A stretch of 64,000 nucleotides of DNA from CAUZIR01 sp965250195. GTDB lineage: Bacteria; Chloroflexota; Dehalococcoidia; Lucifugimonadales; UBA2962. Position 1 is the stretch's first letter. The number at the start of each line of letters is the position of its first letter. This document shows positions 9,687-17,919 of the stretch, piece by piece. The translations under genes were made by a program, and so were the position numbers. The stretch covers positions 2,232,001 to 2,296,000 of the forward strand of contig OZ252295.1 of assembly GCA_965250195.1 (NCBI GenBank), written 5' to 3'. The notes beneath the pieces are model-generated. The model made no database searches, was not told the origin of the DNA, and saw only the letters and a program-made list of their open reading frames with translations.

Positions 9687-10907
9687 ATGGCGACTCTGAT
9701 CGAAGAGAAGCTGAAACAGCGGACCATACCGATCACCGAGATCGAGCAGTCCGCGTTTTGCCAGAGCGAACCAAAGCTCAAGTCCAAGACTCTGGAAGCC
9801 GAGTTCAAGTCCGGGGTGCGATGGCAGAAAATTTCCCCTGCCTATTTGCGGATCGAGCCCGAAGAACTCACACGGCGTATCCATAAAGCAAGGGCGAAGC
9901 TTGGAGATAAACTCCTCATCCTGGGCCACCATTACCAGCGCGACGAGGTAATCGAGTTCGCCGACTACCGGGGAGATTCATTTAACCTGTCGCGGCAGGC
10001 CGCCGAGCGCAAGGACGTAAAGCACATCGTGTTCTGCGGCGTCCACTTCATGGCCGAGACCGCCGACATACTCACCGGCCCGGACGTGTCGGTGATCCTG
10101 CCCAACCTGATGGCGGGCTGCTCGATGGCCGACATGGCTCGGATGGACGACGTCCTAGACGCCTGGGACGACCTTCAGGACGTGCTCGGGGCCTACGGGG
10201 GAATCGTCCCCATCACCTACATGAACTCGACCGCGGGAATCAAGGCGTTGTGCGGCGCGAACGGCGGCATCGTCTGCACCTCATCCAACGCCCCTGCTAC
10301 GTTTAAATGGGCGCTGGAAAGAGGCGAGCGGATCCTGTTCCTGCCCGACCAGCATCTGGGCCGTAACACCGGCGTTAAGCTCGGTATCGGGCTGGACGAG
10401 ATGCTGGTGTGGGATCCGTACAAGCCGCTCGGGGGCCACACCGCCCACGCGCTGCGAGCGGCCCGGCTGATTTTGTGGAAGGGCCACTGTTCGGTGCATA
10501 CCCGGTTCAGCGTTGAGCAGATCGAGGCGGCCAAGGAGCGCCACCCCGACGTGAATATCATCGTTCACCCGGAGTGCACGAAAGAGGTCGTGGACGCTGC
10601 CGACTCCAGCGGCTCGACGGAGTTCATTCTCAAGTCCGTGCGCGAGGCCGCACCGGGATCGGTCTGGGGCGTCGGCACCGAGATAAGCATGGTCAACCGG
10701 CTGGCTGCCGAGCACCCGGACAAAACGGTGTTCTGTCTGGACCCGGTAGTCTGCCCTTGCTCGACAATGTATCGCATTCACCCGGCATACCTGCTCTGGG
10801 TGCTGGACGGCCTCAACGAGGGCGTGGTGGTGAACCAGATAAGCGTCGACGAAGAGACACGAACACACGCACGAGTAGCCCTCGACCGTATGTTGAGCGT
10901 CGTCTGA
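9687..10907 (+). CDS. nadA: Quinolinate synthase
   Basis: 406 residues. It condenses iminoaspartate with dihydroxyacetone phosphate to quinolinate using a 4Fe-4S cluster. LLILGHHYQRDEV is the N-terminal signature. Cluster cysteines are expected at about 117 (FCGVHFMAETADIL), 268 (GHCSVHTRF) and 356/358 (VVCPCSTMYRIHP). The ~65-residue N-terminal extension before the core matches the longer NadA subclass. The ATG has GGAG five bases upstream. Its TGA overlaps the inferred CTG start of nadC as CTGA. No nadB (aspartate oxidase) is in the window, so iminoaspartate must come from a gene elsewhere or from aspartate dehydrogenase. Confidence 0.95.
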   Translation: MATLIEEKLKQRTIPITEIEQSAFCQSEPKLKSKTLEAEFKSGVRWQKISPAYLRIEPEELTRRIHKARAKLGDKLLILGHHYQRDEVIEFADYRGDSFNLSRQAAERKDVKHIVFCGVHFMAETADILTGPDVSVILPNLMAGCSMADMARMDDVLDAWDDLQDVLGAYGGIVPITYMNSTAGIKALCGANGGIVCTSSNAPATFKWALERGERILFLPDQHLGRNTGVKLGIGLDEMLVWDPYKPLGGHTAHALRAARLILWKGHCSVHTRFSVEQIEAAKERHPDVNIIVHPECTKEVVDAADSSGSTEFILKSVREAAPGSVWGVGTEISMVNRLAAEHPDKTVFCLDPVVCPCSTMYRIHPAYLLWVLDGLNEGVVVNQISVDEETRTHARVALDRMLSVV

Positions 10908-11758
10908 GCGCTCTCCCCCCTGCGCCACTCATTCGGCGCATCGTCGAGGCCGCGCTCGCCGAGGACCTGACAGGCGGCGACCCGACGACCGAATCACTTG
11001 TTGCGCCGGGTCGCACCGCGCGGGCTGTCGTCGTGGCGAAGGCCGCCGGAATCATATGTGGGGGTCCGATTGCACAGGCCGTGTTTGCGGCGATAGACCC
11101 TTCGGTGACCATCCGTCTGCCTGTATCCGACGGCTCTAACGTCACTGCCGAAACGGTCATAGCAGACATTGACGGTCCCGCAGCCTCAATACTCACCGGA
11201 GAGCGCACCGCGCTCAATTTCATGCAGCACCTGAGCGGAATCGCCACGCTCACCTCCCGCTACGTCGCCGCGGTCGAAGGCACAAACACCGTGATAGTGG
11301 ACACGCGCAAGACCGTGCCGGGCTTGCGGGTCTTGCAGAAGTACGCCGTTGTCAGCGGCGGTGCCCGCAACCACCGCATGGCCCTGGGCGACGGAATCCT
11401 AATCAAGGACAACCACATCAAGTTGCTGGGTGACGATGACCTCGCACTCGGGGAAGTAGTAGAGCGCGCTCGGAGCGGCGGGCGCCACGCGCTCGGGGTA
11501 GAGGTTGAAGTGGAGAGCCTCGCCCAGCTCGAGCAGGCGTTGGAAGGGGGCGCGGACGTGGTGATGCTCGACAACATGGATGCTGGCCTGATGCGGCAGT
11601 CGGTCGCGTTGACCGCCGGCCGGGCTGTACTGGAGGCGTCCGGTGGCGTGAACCTCGGTAACGTGCGCGCCATTGCGGAAACGGGAGTCGACCTGATATC
11701 GGTCGGCGCCCTCACCCATTCGGCCCCGGCGTTGGACATGAGCCTGCGCCTCCTGTGA
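10904..11758 (+). CDS. nadC: Nicotinate-nucleotide pyrophosphorylase (carboxylating), CTG start
   Basis: 284 residues from CTG at 10904. It turns quinolinate and PRPP into nicotinate mononucleotide. EAALAEDLTGGDPTTESL, GERTALNFMQHLSGIAT, VDTRKTVPGLR (PRPP and quinolinate contacts), GGARNHRMALGDGILIKDNH, and the barrel end ASGGVNLGNVRAIAETGVD are all standard. In this frame no ATG, GTG or TTG occurs between the middle of nadA and well inside the conserved core. A CTG forming a CTGA overlap with the nadA stop gives the normal family length and N-terminus, and is therefore preferred. An ATT codon ten codons later is the only other weak candidate. It acts directly after NadA. Confidence 0.9.
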   Translation: MSALPPAPLIRRIVEAALAEDLTGGDPTTESLVAPGRTARAVVVAKAAGIICGGPIAQAVFAAIDPSVTIRLPVSDGSNVTAETVIADIDGPAASILTGERTALNFMQHLSGIATLTSRYVAAVEGTNTVIVDTRKTVPGLRVLQKYAVVSGGARNHRMALGDGILIKDNHIKLLGDDDLALGEVVERARSGGRHALGVEVEVESLAQLEQALEGGADVVMLDNMDAGLMRQSVALTAGRAVLEASGGVNLGNVRAIAETGVDLISVGALTHSAPALDMSLRLL

Positions 11759-11786
11759 GGGGCACAGGCGACGACGGACCCGTCTG

Positions 11787-13112
11787 ATGCTCCGGCTCGC
11801 CGTGGCGCTCTCGGTCCTGGTGCTCGGCCTTGTCGTCGTTGGGGTGGTCGCGTCCGTGGGGTCGCCCACAGATGCCGAGCCGCTGCCGCCGGAACCGCCG
11901 GTCAACCTGATCGCCTACGTCACCGCTGACGGACAGGTGCGCACAATCGCGCCGGACGGGTCGGGCGACGGGCGACTGAGCCCGCCGGACACGGGCTTTT
12001 ACACCTGGCCCACATGGAGCCCCGACGGCAAAACGGTGGTGTTCTCGGGCGTACTCGGTGAGTCGGCGGCCGACATCGAAATCATCCTGTTTGAGACTGA
12101 TGTTCGCTCCGGCGCGACCAAACGGGTGCACTCCGGTCCCGTCGGCTTTGCAGGTTTGTTGGCAGAAGACGTCGTTCATTACCCGATCTGGTCACCCGAC
12201 GGGACGCATCTGGCATTCATCGCCAGCAAGGAAGAGGGCCTGACGCTGCTCCTCGATAACCACACCGACGCCGAGCCCCCGGTGGAACTGCTCGGTGACG
12301 GCCCGTTGTGGCTGAACTGGTCGGCCGACTCGCGCTATCTCCTGGCTCATCGCGCCGAGCAGCACCTGCTCATCGACGTCGAGAGCAAAGCACCTGCGGG
12401 CGGATACGTCATCACGACGATGCGGCCGTTCACCGACCGGTACCGGGTGCCCGCCTGGTCGCCTCTGGACAATAGCTTCGCGTATGTGGAACGAGATCTC
12501 GGCGACCACGTGATCTTTGTCGGCACGCCGGACGGCAGCAAGGTGAGAGTGGACAGGGCGCCGTTGAACCAGACCGCGCTGTCGTGGTCGCCGGACGGAC
12601 GCCACCTGGCCGTGCACGGGGTCGACGGCATCATCAATTACATGGGCGGTCCGGTGCTGCTCGGCGAGGGCTTTCGGCTCTATGTAGCAGCGGATGCGGA
12701 CATCGACCCGCCCACCGATCTGGCGCCCACAGACATGGGCGTCGGCGAGGTGATGATGGCGATGTTCTGGTCTCCCGATGGCTCCCGAATTGCGTACGTG
12801 ACCGCGCCCGATGCGAGGGGAGTGCTGGCCTGGCGGCTCTACGACCCGCTCACCAACGAGTCCCGGCTGCTCACAGAGTTCATACCGTCCGCACAACAGC
12901 TCGTTTTGTTCATGTTCTTCGACCAGTACGCCCTGTCTCACTCGCCTTGGTCCCCGGACGGGCGCAGCCTGGTGTTCTCAGGGCGACTGGGTCGCGGGGT
13001 CGTCACCGTTGCTCAGGCGACGGTCTCGCAGGTGATCGTGGTGCCGGTCGACGACCCTGCGGGTGCTCGGGTGATCGCCGACGGCATACTCGGCTTCTGG
13101 TCGCCGCGCTAG
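11787..13112 (+). CDS. TolB-like beta-propeller protein with N-terminal membrane anchor
   Basis: 441 residues. Residues ~1-28 are a single hydrophobic segment with one Arg before it and no lipobox, so a signal peptide or anchor. The remainder contains repeated WSPDG motifs (TWSPDGKTVVFSG, IWSPDGTHLAFIAS, WSADSRYLLAH, WSPDGRHLAVHG, FWSPDGSRIAYVT, PWSPDGRSLVFSG), i.e. PD40/WD40-like blades of a six- or seven-bladed propeller outside the membrane. Function unknown; such proteins bind peptides or sugars or support envelope complexes. It follows nadC by 28 bases, likely by read-through. Confidence 0.75.
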   Translation: MLRLAVALSVLVLGLVVVGVVASVGSPTDAEPLPPEPPVNLIAYVTADGQVRTIAPDGSGDGRLSPPDTGFYTWPTWSPDGKTVVFSGVLGESAADIEIILFETDVRSGATKRVHSGPVGFAGLLAEDVVHYPIWSPDGTHLAFIASKEEGLTLLLDNHTDAEPPVELLGDGPLWLNWSADSRYLLAHRAEQHLLIDVESKAPAGGYVITTMRPFTDRYRVPAWSPLDNSFAYVERDLGDHVIFVGTPDGSKVRVDRAPLNQTALSWSPDGRHLAVHGVDGIINYMGGPVLLGEGFRLYVAADADIDPPTDLAPTDMGVGEVMMAMFWSPDGSRIAYVTAPDARGVLAWRLYDPLTNESRLLTEFIPSAQQLVLFMFFDQYALSHSPWSPDGRSLVFSGRLGRGVVTVAQATVSQVIVVPVDDPAGARVIADGILGFWSPR

Positions 13113-13121
13113 CCGCTCCCG

Positions 13122-13586
13122 TTAGCTACGGCGAGGCCGACGGCGGTCCGTCGAGTCGAGCCAGATCGTGACCGGTCCGTCGTTGTCCAGTGACACCACC
13201 ATGTGGGTTTGGAAAACGCCGGTCTCGACCCTCAAGCCCGTCTCTCGATAAATATCCACCGACTTTTTGAACAGGTCGTTCGCGGCTTCGGGCGGCGCGG
13301 CGTCGACGAAGCTGGGACGCCTGCCCTTGCGCGTGTCGCCGTAGAGCGTGAACTGGGAGACAACCAATAGGTCCGCGGCCACGTCCAACGCCGAGCGGTC
13401 AAAACGCCCCTCGTCGTCGGGGAAGATGCGCAGGTTGACGGTCTTTTCGACGATGTGGCGGGCATCGTCCTCGGCGTCGTCCTTGCCCACGCCGAGCAGG
13501 ACCACAAGGCCTCTGTTGATTGCGCCCACACTCTGGCCGTCAACGGCCACAGAGGCACGGGACACGCGCTGGATGAGCGCGCGCAG
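13122..13586 (-). CDS. dtd: D-aminoacyl-tRNA deacylase, CTG start
   Basis: 154 residues. It removes D-amino acids and glycine from mischarged tRNA. With CTG at 13584-13586 read as Met the protein begins MRALIQRVSRASVAVDG, exactly the canonical Dtd N-terminus. No ATG, GTG or TTG is available nearby in the frame. VVSQFTLYGDTRKGRRPSF is the active-site block and NDGPVTIWLDS contains the Gly-cisPro motif. The CTG lies one base after the TGA of the FmdB-like gene (13588-13590), implying translational coupling. It is the second apparent CTG start in the window after nadC. Confidence 0.9.
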   Translation of the reverse strand: MRALIQRVSRASVAVDGQSVGAINRGLVVLLGVGKDDAEDDARHIVEKTVNLRIFPDDEGRFDRSALDVAADLLVVSQFTLYGDTRKGRRPSFVDAAPPEAANDLFKKSVDIYRETGLRVETGVFQTHMVVSLDNDGPVTIWLDSTDRRRPRRS

Positions 13587-13587
13587 G

Positions 13588-13944
13588 TCAGTCGCTCGAC
13601 TTGGTTGAGGCCTTCGCCTTAGATGAATCGCCTGGAGAGCCAGAAGAAGAGGACTCGCCCTTGGTGGACTTATCCCCCTTGGCACCGTCTCCAGAACCGG
13701 AGCCATCGGACTTGGGAGAGTCCGACTCGGCCCCGTCCTTGCCAGACGAAGACGTGGACGAAGAGCCCTTTTTGCCGTAGTCGTTCACGTACCAGCCCGA
13801 ACCCTTAAAGACGATGGGTACCACGCTGAACTGGCGGGTGGACGGCTTGCCGCAAACCGGACAGTCCGCTTTCGGCTCTGAGTTGAAGCTCTGCTTGAGT
13901 TCGAAGACGTGGCCGTCCTCGCACTCATAGTCGTATCTGGGCAA
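13588..13944 (-). CDS. FmdB-family zinc-ribbon protein with Ser/Gly/Lys-rich tail
   Basis: 118 residues. Residues 1-~45 are an FmdB/CxxC zinc ribbon: MPRYDYECEDGHVFEL and CPVCGKPSTRQFS, with Cys pairs for one zinc. GSGWYVNDY is the usual motif closing the domain. From about residue 58 onward the protein is almost only Ser, Gly, Lys, Asp and Ala and is predicted disordered. TTG start at 13944 with GGAGAA seven bases upstream. The family is suspected of nucleic-acid binding or regulatory roles; no firm function. It is translationally coupled to dtd. Confidence 0.85.
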   Translation of the reverse strand: MPRYDYECEDGHVFELKQSFNSEPKADCPVCGKPSTRQFSVVPIVFKGSGWYVNDYGKKGSSSTSSSGKDGAESDSPKSDGSGSGDGAKGDKSTKGESSSSGSPGDSSKAKASTKSSD

Positions 13945-14058
13945 TGAAGGTTCTCCGGGATCTCTGAGGGCTTATGCGGACCGTTCTTTGGCAGCCCCCG
14001 GCACCGAGTGCCAAACTCTCTCCATTTTTGCACCCGGCTAAAACCGGTGTCAATTTGG

Positions 14059-16278
14059 CTACCGGCCAGTCGTGACCTTACTCTCGATGCCGCCGTACCA
14101 CGCGGCCGCAAGCTCGGTGACGGGGATTTTCGAAAAATCGCCCAGACTCAGCTCATCGCCGCCGACGGTGCCCAGCATCAGCAGCGGCACGCCTTCGTCG
14201 CCGGCAACCTCGGTGACGCGGCCGACACTCTCCGGCGCCACCGAAAGCGTTATCAATGACTGGCGCTCGCCAAACAGGGCAGCGTCCCACCGGTCGGGGA
14301 GATCGGCGGTAAGCTCAAAGCCGACGTTTCCGACGATGCAGCTCTCGGCCAGGGTCACCGCCACGCCCCCCTCGGACACGTCGTGCGCCGAGCGCGCGAC
14401 GCCCTCGCGCACCAGCCGCCTGCACGCGCGCTGCACGGCTACTTCCATTTTCAGGTCAATGCCGGGATTGCCGGAGATCGCACCGTGAATCCGGTCCAAA
14501 TACTCGCTGCCTGACAAACTTGCAGTGTCACCGCTCAGCGCCTCGGCGCCGAGCAGGACCACGACATCCCCCGGCTCTCGGAAGCCGAGACCAGTGCGCT
14601 TCGATACGTCGTCCATTAAACCCAGGGCCCCGATGACGGGAGTGGGGAATATCGCGTCCCCGCCGGACTCGTTGTACAGGCTGACGTTGCCGCTGACGAT
14701 GGGCACGCCTAACGCTCGAGCCGCGTCGGAGATGCCCCTGACCGACTCTTCCAACTGGTAGTAGACCTCGGGCCGCTCCGGGTTGCCGAAGTTGAGGCAG
14801 TCGGTCAGGGCGATGGGTTCGCCCCCGACGCAGGCGACGTTGCGGCACGCCTCGGCCACGGCAATGGCGCCTCCGACATACGGGTTCAGGTATCCCAAAC
14901 GGCCATTGCCGTCTATGGCGGTCGCCAAGCCTCGCTTCGTACCCGGCAGTCGGAGCACGGCCGCGTCGCCGGCACCCGGCTCGACCACCGTGTTTATTTG
15001 CACGTGGTGATCGTACTGGCGATAGACCCAGCGCTTGCTGGCGATGTTTGGTGAGGCAAGCAGGTCGATTAGCACGGGGCCGATGCCCCGGTCGGGCAGG
15101 GGCAGTGCCCCGAGATCTTGCGCCTGCAGCTCGTCCAGCCACGCGGGCTTGATCCCGGTAAGACGATACAGGGGTGGGTCGGTGAGCAGGCCGATGGGCA
15201 GATCGGTTTCGATGCGATCGCCGTCGCGCACCCTCACCGTGGAATCCCCGGTTACGGTGCCGATCTCGGTCACGTCCAGGTCCCATTTCCCGAATATTTT
15301 CCGAACGGCGTCCACCTGTCCTGGCCCGGCGATGACCAGCATGCGCTCCTGCGACTCGGACAGCATCACCTCGTACGGAGTCATATCCGAGTCTCGCCTC
15401 GGTACCACCCCGACGTCGAGTGCGAGGCCGCGCCCGCTCTTGTCGGCGGCTTCTACGGCAGCGCTCGTCAACCCGGCGGCGCCCAGGTCCTGGAGGCCCA
15501 CGTAGTTACCCGACTCGACCAGTTCGAGACAGGCCTCGATCAGCACCTTTTCCAGGAACGGATTGCCCACCTGCACAGTGGGCCGCAGCTCTTGACGGTC
15601 CTCCTCGAACGTCTGGGAGGCTAGGCCGGAAGCACCGTGGATGCCATCCCGTCCGGTGTCCGCGCCGACCAGCAGCAGCACGTTTCCGGGGTCCCCGGCC
15701 ACGGCCCGAGCCATCTTTTCCGGGTCCAACACGCCGATACACATGGCGTTGACGAGGGGGTTAGCGGAGTACGCCTTGGAAAAGAAGACCTCGCCGCCGA
15801 CGTCCGGCACTCCAATGCAGTTGCCATAGCCGGAAATACCGGCAACGACACCTTCGAAGAGCCTGCGGTTTTCTGCGTCATCGAGTGGCCCGAAGCGCAG
15901 CGAGTTGAGCAGGGCGATTGGCCTAGCTCCCATAGCCAATATGTCCCGGACGATTCCGCCCACGCCGGTCGCCGCACCCTCATAGGGCTCAATGGCGGAG
16001 GGGTGGTTGTGGGACTCGACCTTCATGACCACGGCTATGCCATCACCGAGGTCGATGGCACCGGCGTTCTCCACGCCCGGTTCCACCAATAATCGGTCGC
16101 TATCACTCGGGAGCGTGCGTAGCAGCGGTTTCGAATGCTTGTAACCGCAGTGCTCGCTCCACAGCGATCCGAACAGGCCCAGTTCGACAGGGTTCGGCTC
16201 GCGGCCCAGACGTTCGGTTATCTGGGCGTACTCCGCGGGGGATATCGCCAGCTCCTCCAATTGTTTCTTCGTTGCCAT
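14059..16278 (-). CDS. purL: Phosphoribosylformylglycinamidine synthase subunit PurL
   Basis: 739 residues, the size of the small (Bacillus-type) PurL. It converts FGAR, ATP and ammonia to FGAM in purine synthesis and needs PurQ as glutaminase and PurS as bridge. LWSEHCGYKHSK, MKVESHNHPSAIEPYEGAATGVGG, GARPIALLNSLRFG and SAHDVSEGGVAVTLAE are diagnostic. ATG at 16278 with AGAGG upstream is preferred; a TTG 39 bases earlier overlaps the preceding gene. It follows purQ with two half-size EamA genes in between. No purS-like ORF is seen. Confidence 0.95.
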   Translation of the reverse strand: MATKKQLEELAISPAEYAQITERLGREPNPVELGLFGSLWSEHCGYKHSKPLLRTLPSDSDRLLVEPGVENAGAIDLGDGIAVVMKVESHNHPSAIEPYEGAATGVGGIVRDILAMGARPIALLNSLRFGPLDDAENRRLFEGVVAGISGYGNCIGVPDVGGEVFFSKAYSANPLVNAMCIGVLDPEKMARAVAGDPGNVLLLVGADTGRDGIHGASGLASQTFEEDRQELRPTVQVGNPFLEKVLIEACLELVESGNYVGLQDLGAAGLTSAAVEAADKSGRGLALDVGVVPRRDSDMTPYEVMLSESQERMLVIAGPGQVDAVRKIFGKWDLDVTEIGTVTGDSTVRVRDGDRIETDLPIGLLTDPPLYRLTGIKPAWLDELQAQDLGALPLPDRGIGPVLIDLLASPNIASKRWVYRQYDHHVQINTVVEPGAGDAAVLRLPGTKRGLATAIDGNGRLGYLNPYVGGAIAVAEACRNVACVGGEPIALTDCLNFGNPERPEVYYQLEESVRGISDAARALGVPIVSGNVSLYNESGGDAIFPTPVIGALGLMDDVSKRTGLGFREPGDVVVLLGAEALSGDTASLSGSEYLDRIHGAISGNPGIDLKMEVAVQRACRRLVREGVARSAHDVSEGGVAVTLAESCIVGNVGFELTADLPDRWDAALFGERQSLITLSVAPESVGRVTEVAGDEGVPLLMLGTVGGDELSLGDFSKIPVTELAAAWYGGIESKVTTGR

Positions 16279-16309
16279 CGCCTCTGCCTGTACTGCTATC
16301 CGACTGCGC

Positions 16310-16756
16310 TTATCCAATTGCTACCAGGGCCACGCCGCCAACGACCAGCAGGCCGCCCAGCACCGTACGCCACGTCATCCGCTCAAGGCGGTTGATGAAA
16401 AAGTACGCCAGCACCATCGACACCAGCGGGTACGCGCCCGTTACAGGCGCAGCGACGACTACCGGTGCCGCATCTATCGCAAGAATGAAGAAGCTGACGC
16501 CCACGGCCGCCGTGAGCCCCGCCAGGCCGACCATGAGCCAGGCGCTCAGTGGCGCCCGCCCAATGTCGCTGCGCAAATGGCCGAGGGACGGCAGGCCCAC
16601 CAGCAGCGTCCCGAACACGAGCGAGAACGCCGTCACCGTCATGGGCGAGGCGTACTCGACGACGGTGTGCCGGGCGACGATGGCGCCGGCGCCGTAGCCT
16701 ATGGCCGACAGCAGCGCCGCCCCGTAGCCAATGGAGAGGCGTCTGGACCCGGTCAT
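16310..16756 (-). CDS. EamA/DMT transporter, second half (separate gene)
   Basis: 148 residues with five predicted membrane helices, corresponding to one EamA repeat of the drug/metabolite transporter superfamily. It ends FFINRLERMTWRTVLGGLLVVGGVALVAIG, the typical last two helices. Its ATG overlaps the TGA of the neighbouring half (16753-16755) as ATGA, so the two are surely co-translated. Together they equal one ordinary 10-helix EamA protein of ~297 residues. Substrate unknown; its place between purQ and purL may be incidental or point to nucleobase traffic. Confidence 0.82.
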   Translation of the reverse strand: MTGSRRLSIGYGAALLSAIGYGAGAIVARHTVVEYASPMTVTAFSLVFGTLLVGLPSLGHLRSDIGRAPLSAWLMVGLAGLTAAVGVSFFILAIDAAPVVVAAPVTGAYPLVSMVLAYFFINRLERMTWRTVLGGLLVVGGVALVAIG

Positions 16757-17202
16757 GACGTGGGCATCTTCGCCCGGCTGCTCAGGACGACGCCGATGCC
16801 GACGATGATCAGGAAAGTGCCGATGAGGATGGCGGGGCTTACGTCCTCGTCCAGAAGCCAGACCGCCAGCCCCACCGAAACGAGCGGCGACGCGCCTATG
16901 ATTATCGAGGCGCGTGACGCGCCCGCGAACTGCACGCCAATGAAGTTGAACAGCCTCCCGACCGGGTAGGACAGGGCCGCATTCAAGAGTATGAAGGCGA
17001 ACGCCGCCGCGCCCAGAGCCAGTATCTCAGTGGCGTGCAGTGAAAAGGCGATGGCAATCGTTAAGACCGCTCCGACAATGAGCGAAACGGCGGTTCCCGA
17101 CGTGGGCCGCACGTGCCGCATTCCCAATCGGGCGAAAATGGCGGTGGCGCCGAAACCGAGTGCCGCGACGAGCGCGAAGCTTACACCCAGGGCGTGTTCC
17201 AT
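16753..17202 (-). CDS. EamA/DMT transporter, first half (separate gene)
   Basis: 149 residues with five predicted helices: an EamA repeat beginning FALVAALGFGATAIFARLG and ending ILIGTFLIIVGIGVVLSSR. Its ATG shares one base with the TAA of purQ (TAATG), and its TGA overlaps the next half by four bases (ATGA). The complementary half follows directly, suggesting a heterodimer or a split of a once single transporter at the repeat boundary. Confidence 0.82.
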   Translation of the reverse strand: MEHALGVSFALVAALGFGATAIFARLGMRHVRPTSGTAVSLIVGAVLTIAIAFSLHATEILALGAAAFAFILLNAALSYPVGRLFNFIGVQFAGASRASIIIGASPLVSVGLAVWLLDEDVSPAILIGTFLIIVGIGVVLSSRAKMPTS

Positions 17203-17912
17203 TACGCGCGGACCACCGATTCGCTTGCGAGCGAGTCGACGATGGATTGAAAGATGGGCAGCCCGCCGGTGGCGCCGAGAATCTCCTCGCAGGCCTTCTC
17301 CGGATGCGGCATCATGCCCAGCACATTGCCCCTCTCGCTCAGAATTCCGGCGATATTCCGGGCAGACCCGTTGGGGTTGGCGGCCTGGGTAAGGCTCCCG
17401 TCGGGCTCTGCGTAGCGCAAGGCGACCCGGCCGTCAGCTTCCAACATATCCAGAGTCTGAGAATCAGCGAAGTAGTTGCCCTCGCCGTGGGAGATGGGCA
17501 TCCGTATGACCTGCCCAATCGCGGTCGCAGAGGTAAATGGACTCTGTTCGGTCTCCACACGTAAATCGACCCACTGGCAGCGGAACTGCAGGTGCTCATT
17601 GCGCATGAGCACGCCGGGCAGCAGGCCCGCCTCGCACAGCACCTGGAAGCCATTGCAAATGCCGATAACCAGGCCGCCTTCCTCTGCGAACGTTGCTACC
17701 GACGACATTACTGGCGAGAACCGGGCGATGGCCCCGGCGCGCAGATAGTCGCCGTAGGAGAAGCCGCCGGGTATAACGACGCAGTCGTAGCCGGACAGGT
17801 CGGTGTCGCGGTGCCATACGTAATCGACAGGCACGTCGAGGACGTCAGAGAGTACTCGGAAGCAGTCGCGGTCGCTCCAGGTGCCGGGGAAAACTATTAC
17901 GCCTATTTTCAT
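17202..17912 (-). CDS. purQ: Phosphoribosylformylglycinamidine synthase glutaminase subunit PurQ
   Basis: 236 residues, class I glutamine amidotransferase that feeds ammonia to PurL. MKIGVIVFPGTWSDRDC, VVIPGGFSYGDYLRAGAIA, the nucleophile elbow GICNGFQVLCEAGLLPG (Cys), and MMPHPEKACE (catalytic His-Glu) are complete. It follows gltX by seven bases and is coupled by TAATG to the EamA half gene. A PurS gene usually next to purQ is not found. Confidence 0.96.
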   Translation of the reverse strand: MKIGVIVFPGTWSDRDCFRVLSDVLDVPVDYVWHRDTDLSGYDCVVIPGGFSYGDYLRAGAIARFSPVMSSVATFAEEGGLVIGICNGFQVLCEAGLLPGVLMRNEHLQFRCQWVDLRVETEQSPFTSATAIGQVIRMPISHGEGNYFADSQTLDMLEADGRVALRYAEPDGSLTQAANPNGSARNIAGILSERGNVLGMMPHPEKACEEILGATGGLPIFQSIVDSLASESVVRA

Positions 17913-17919
17913 GTTTTCG

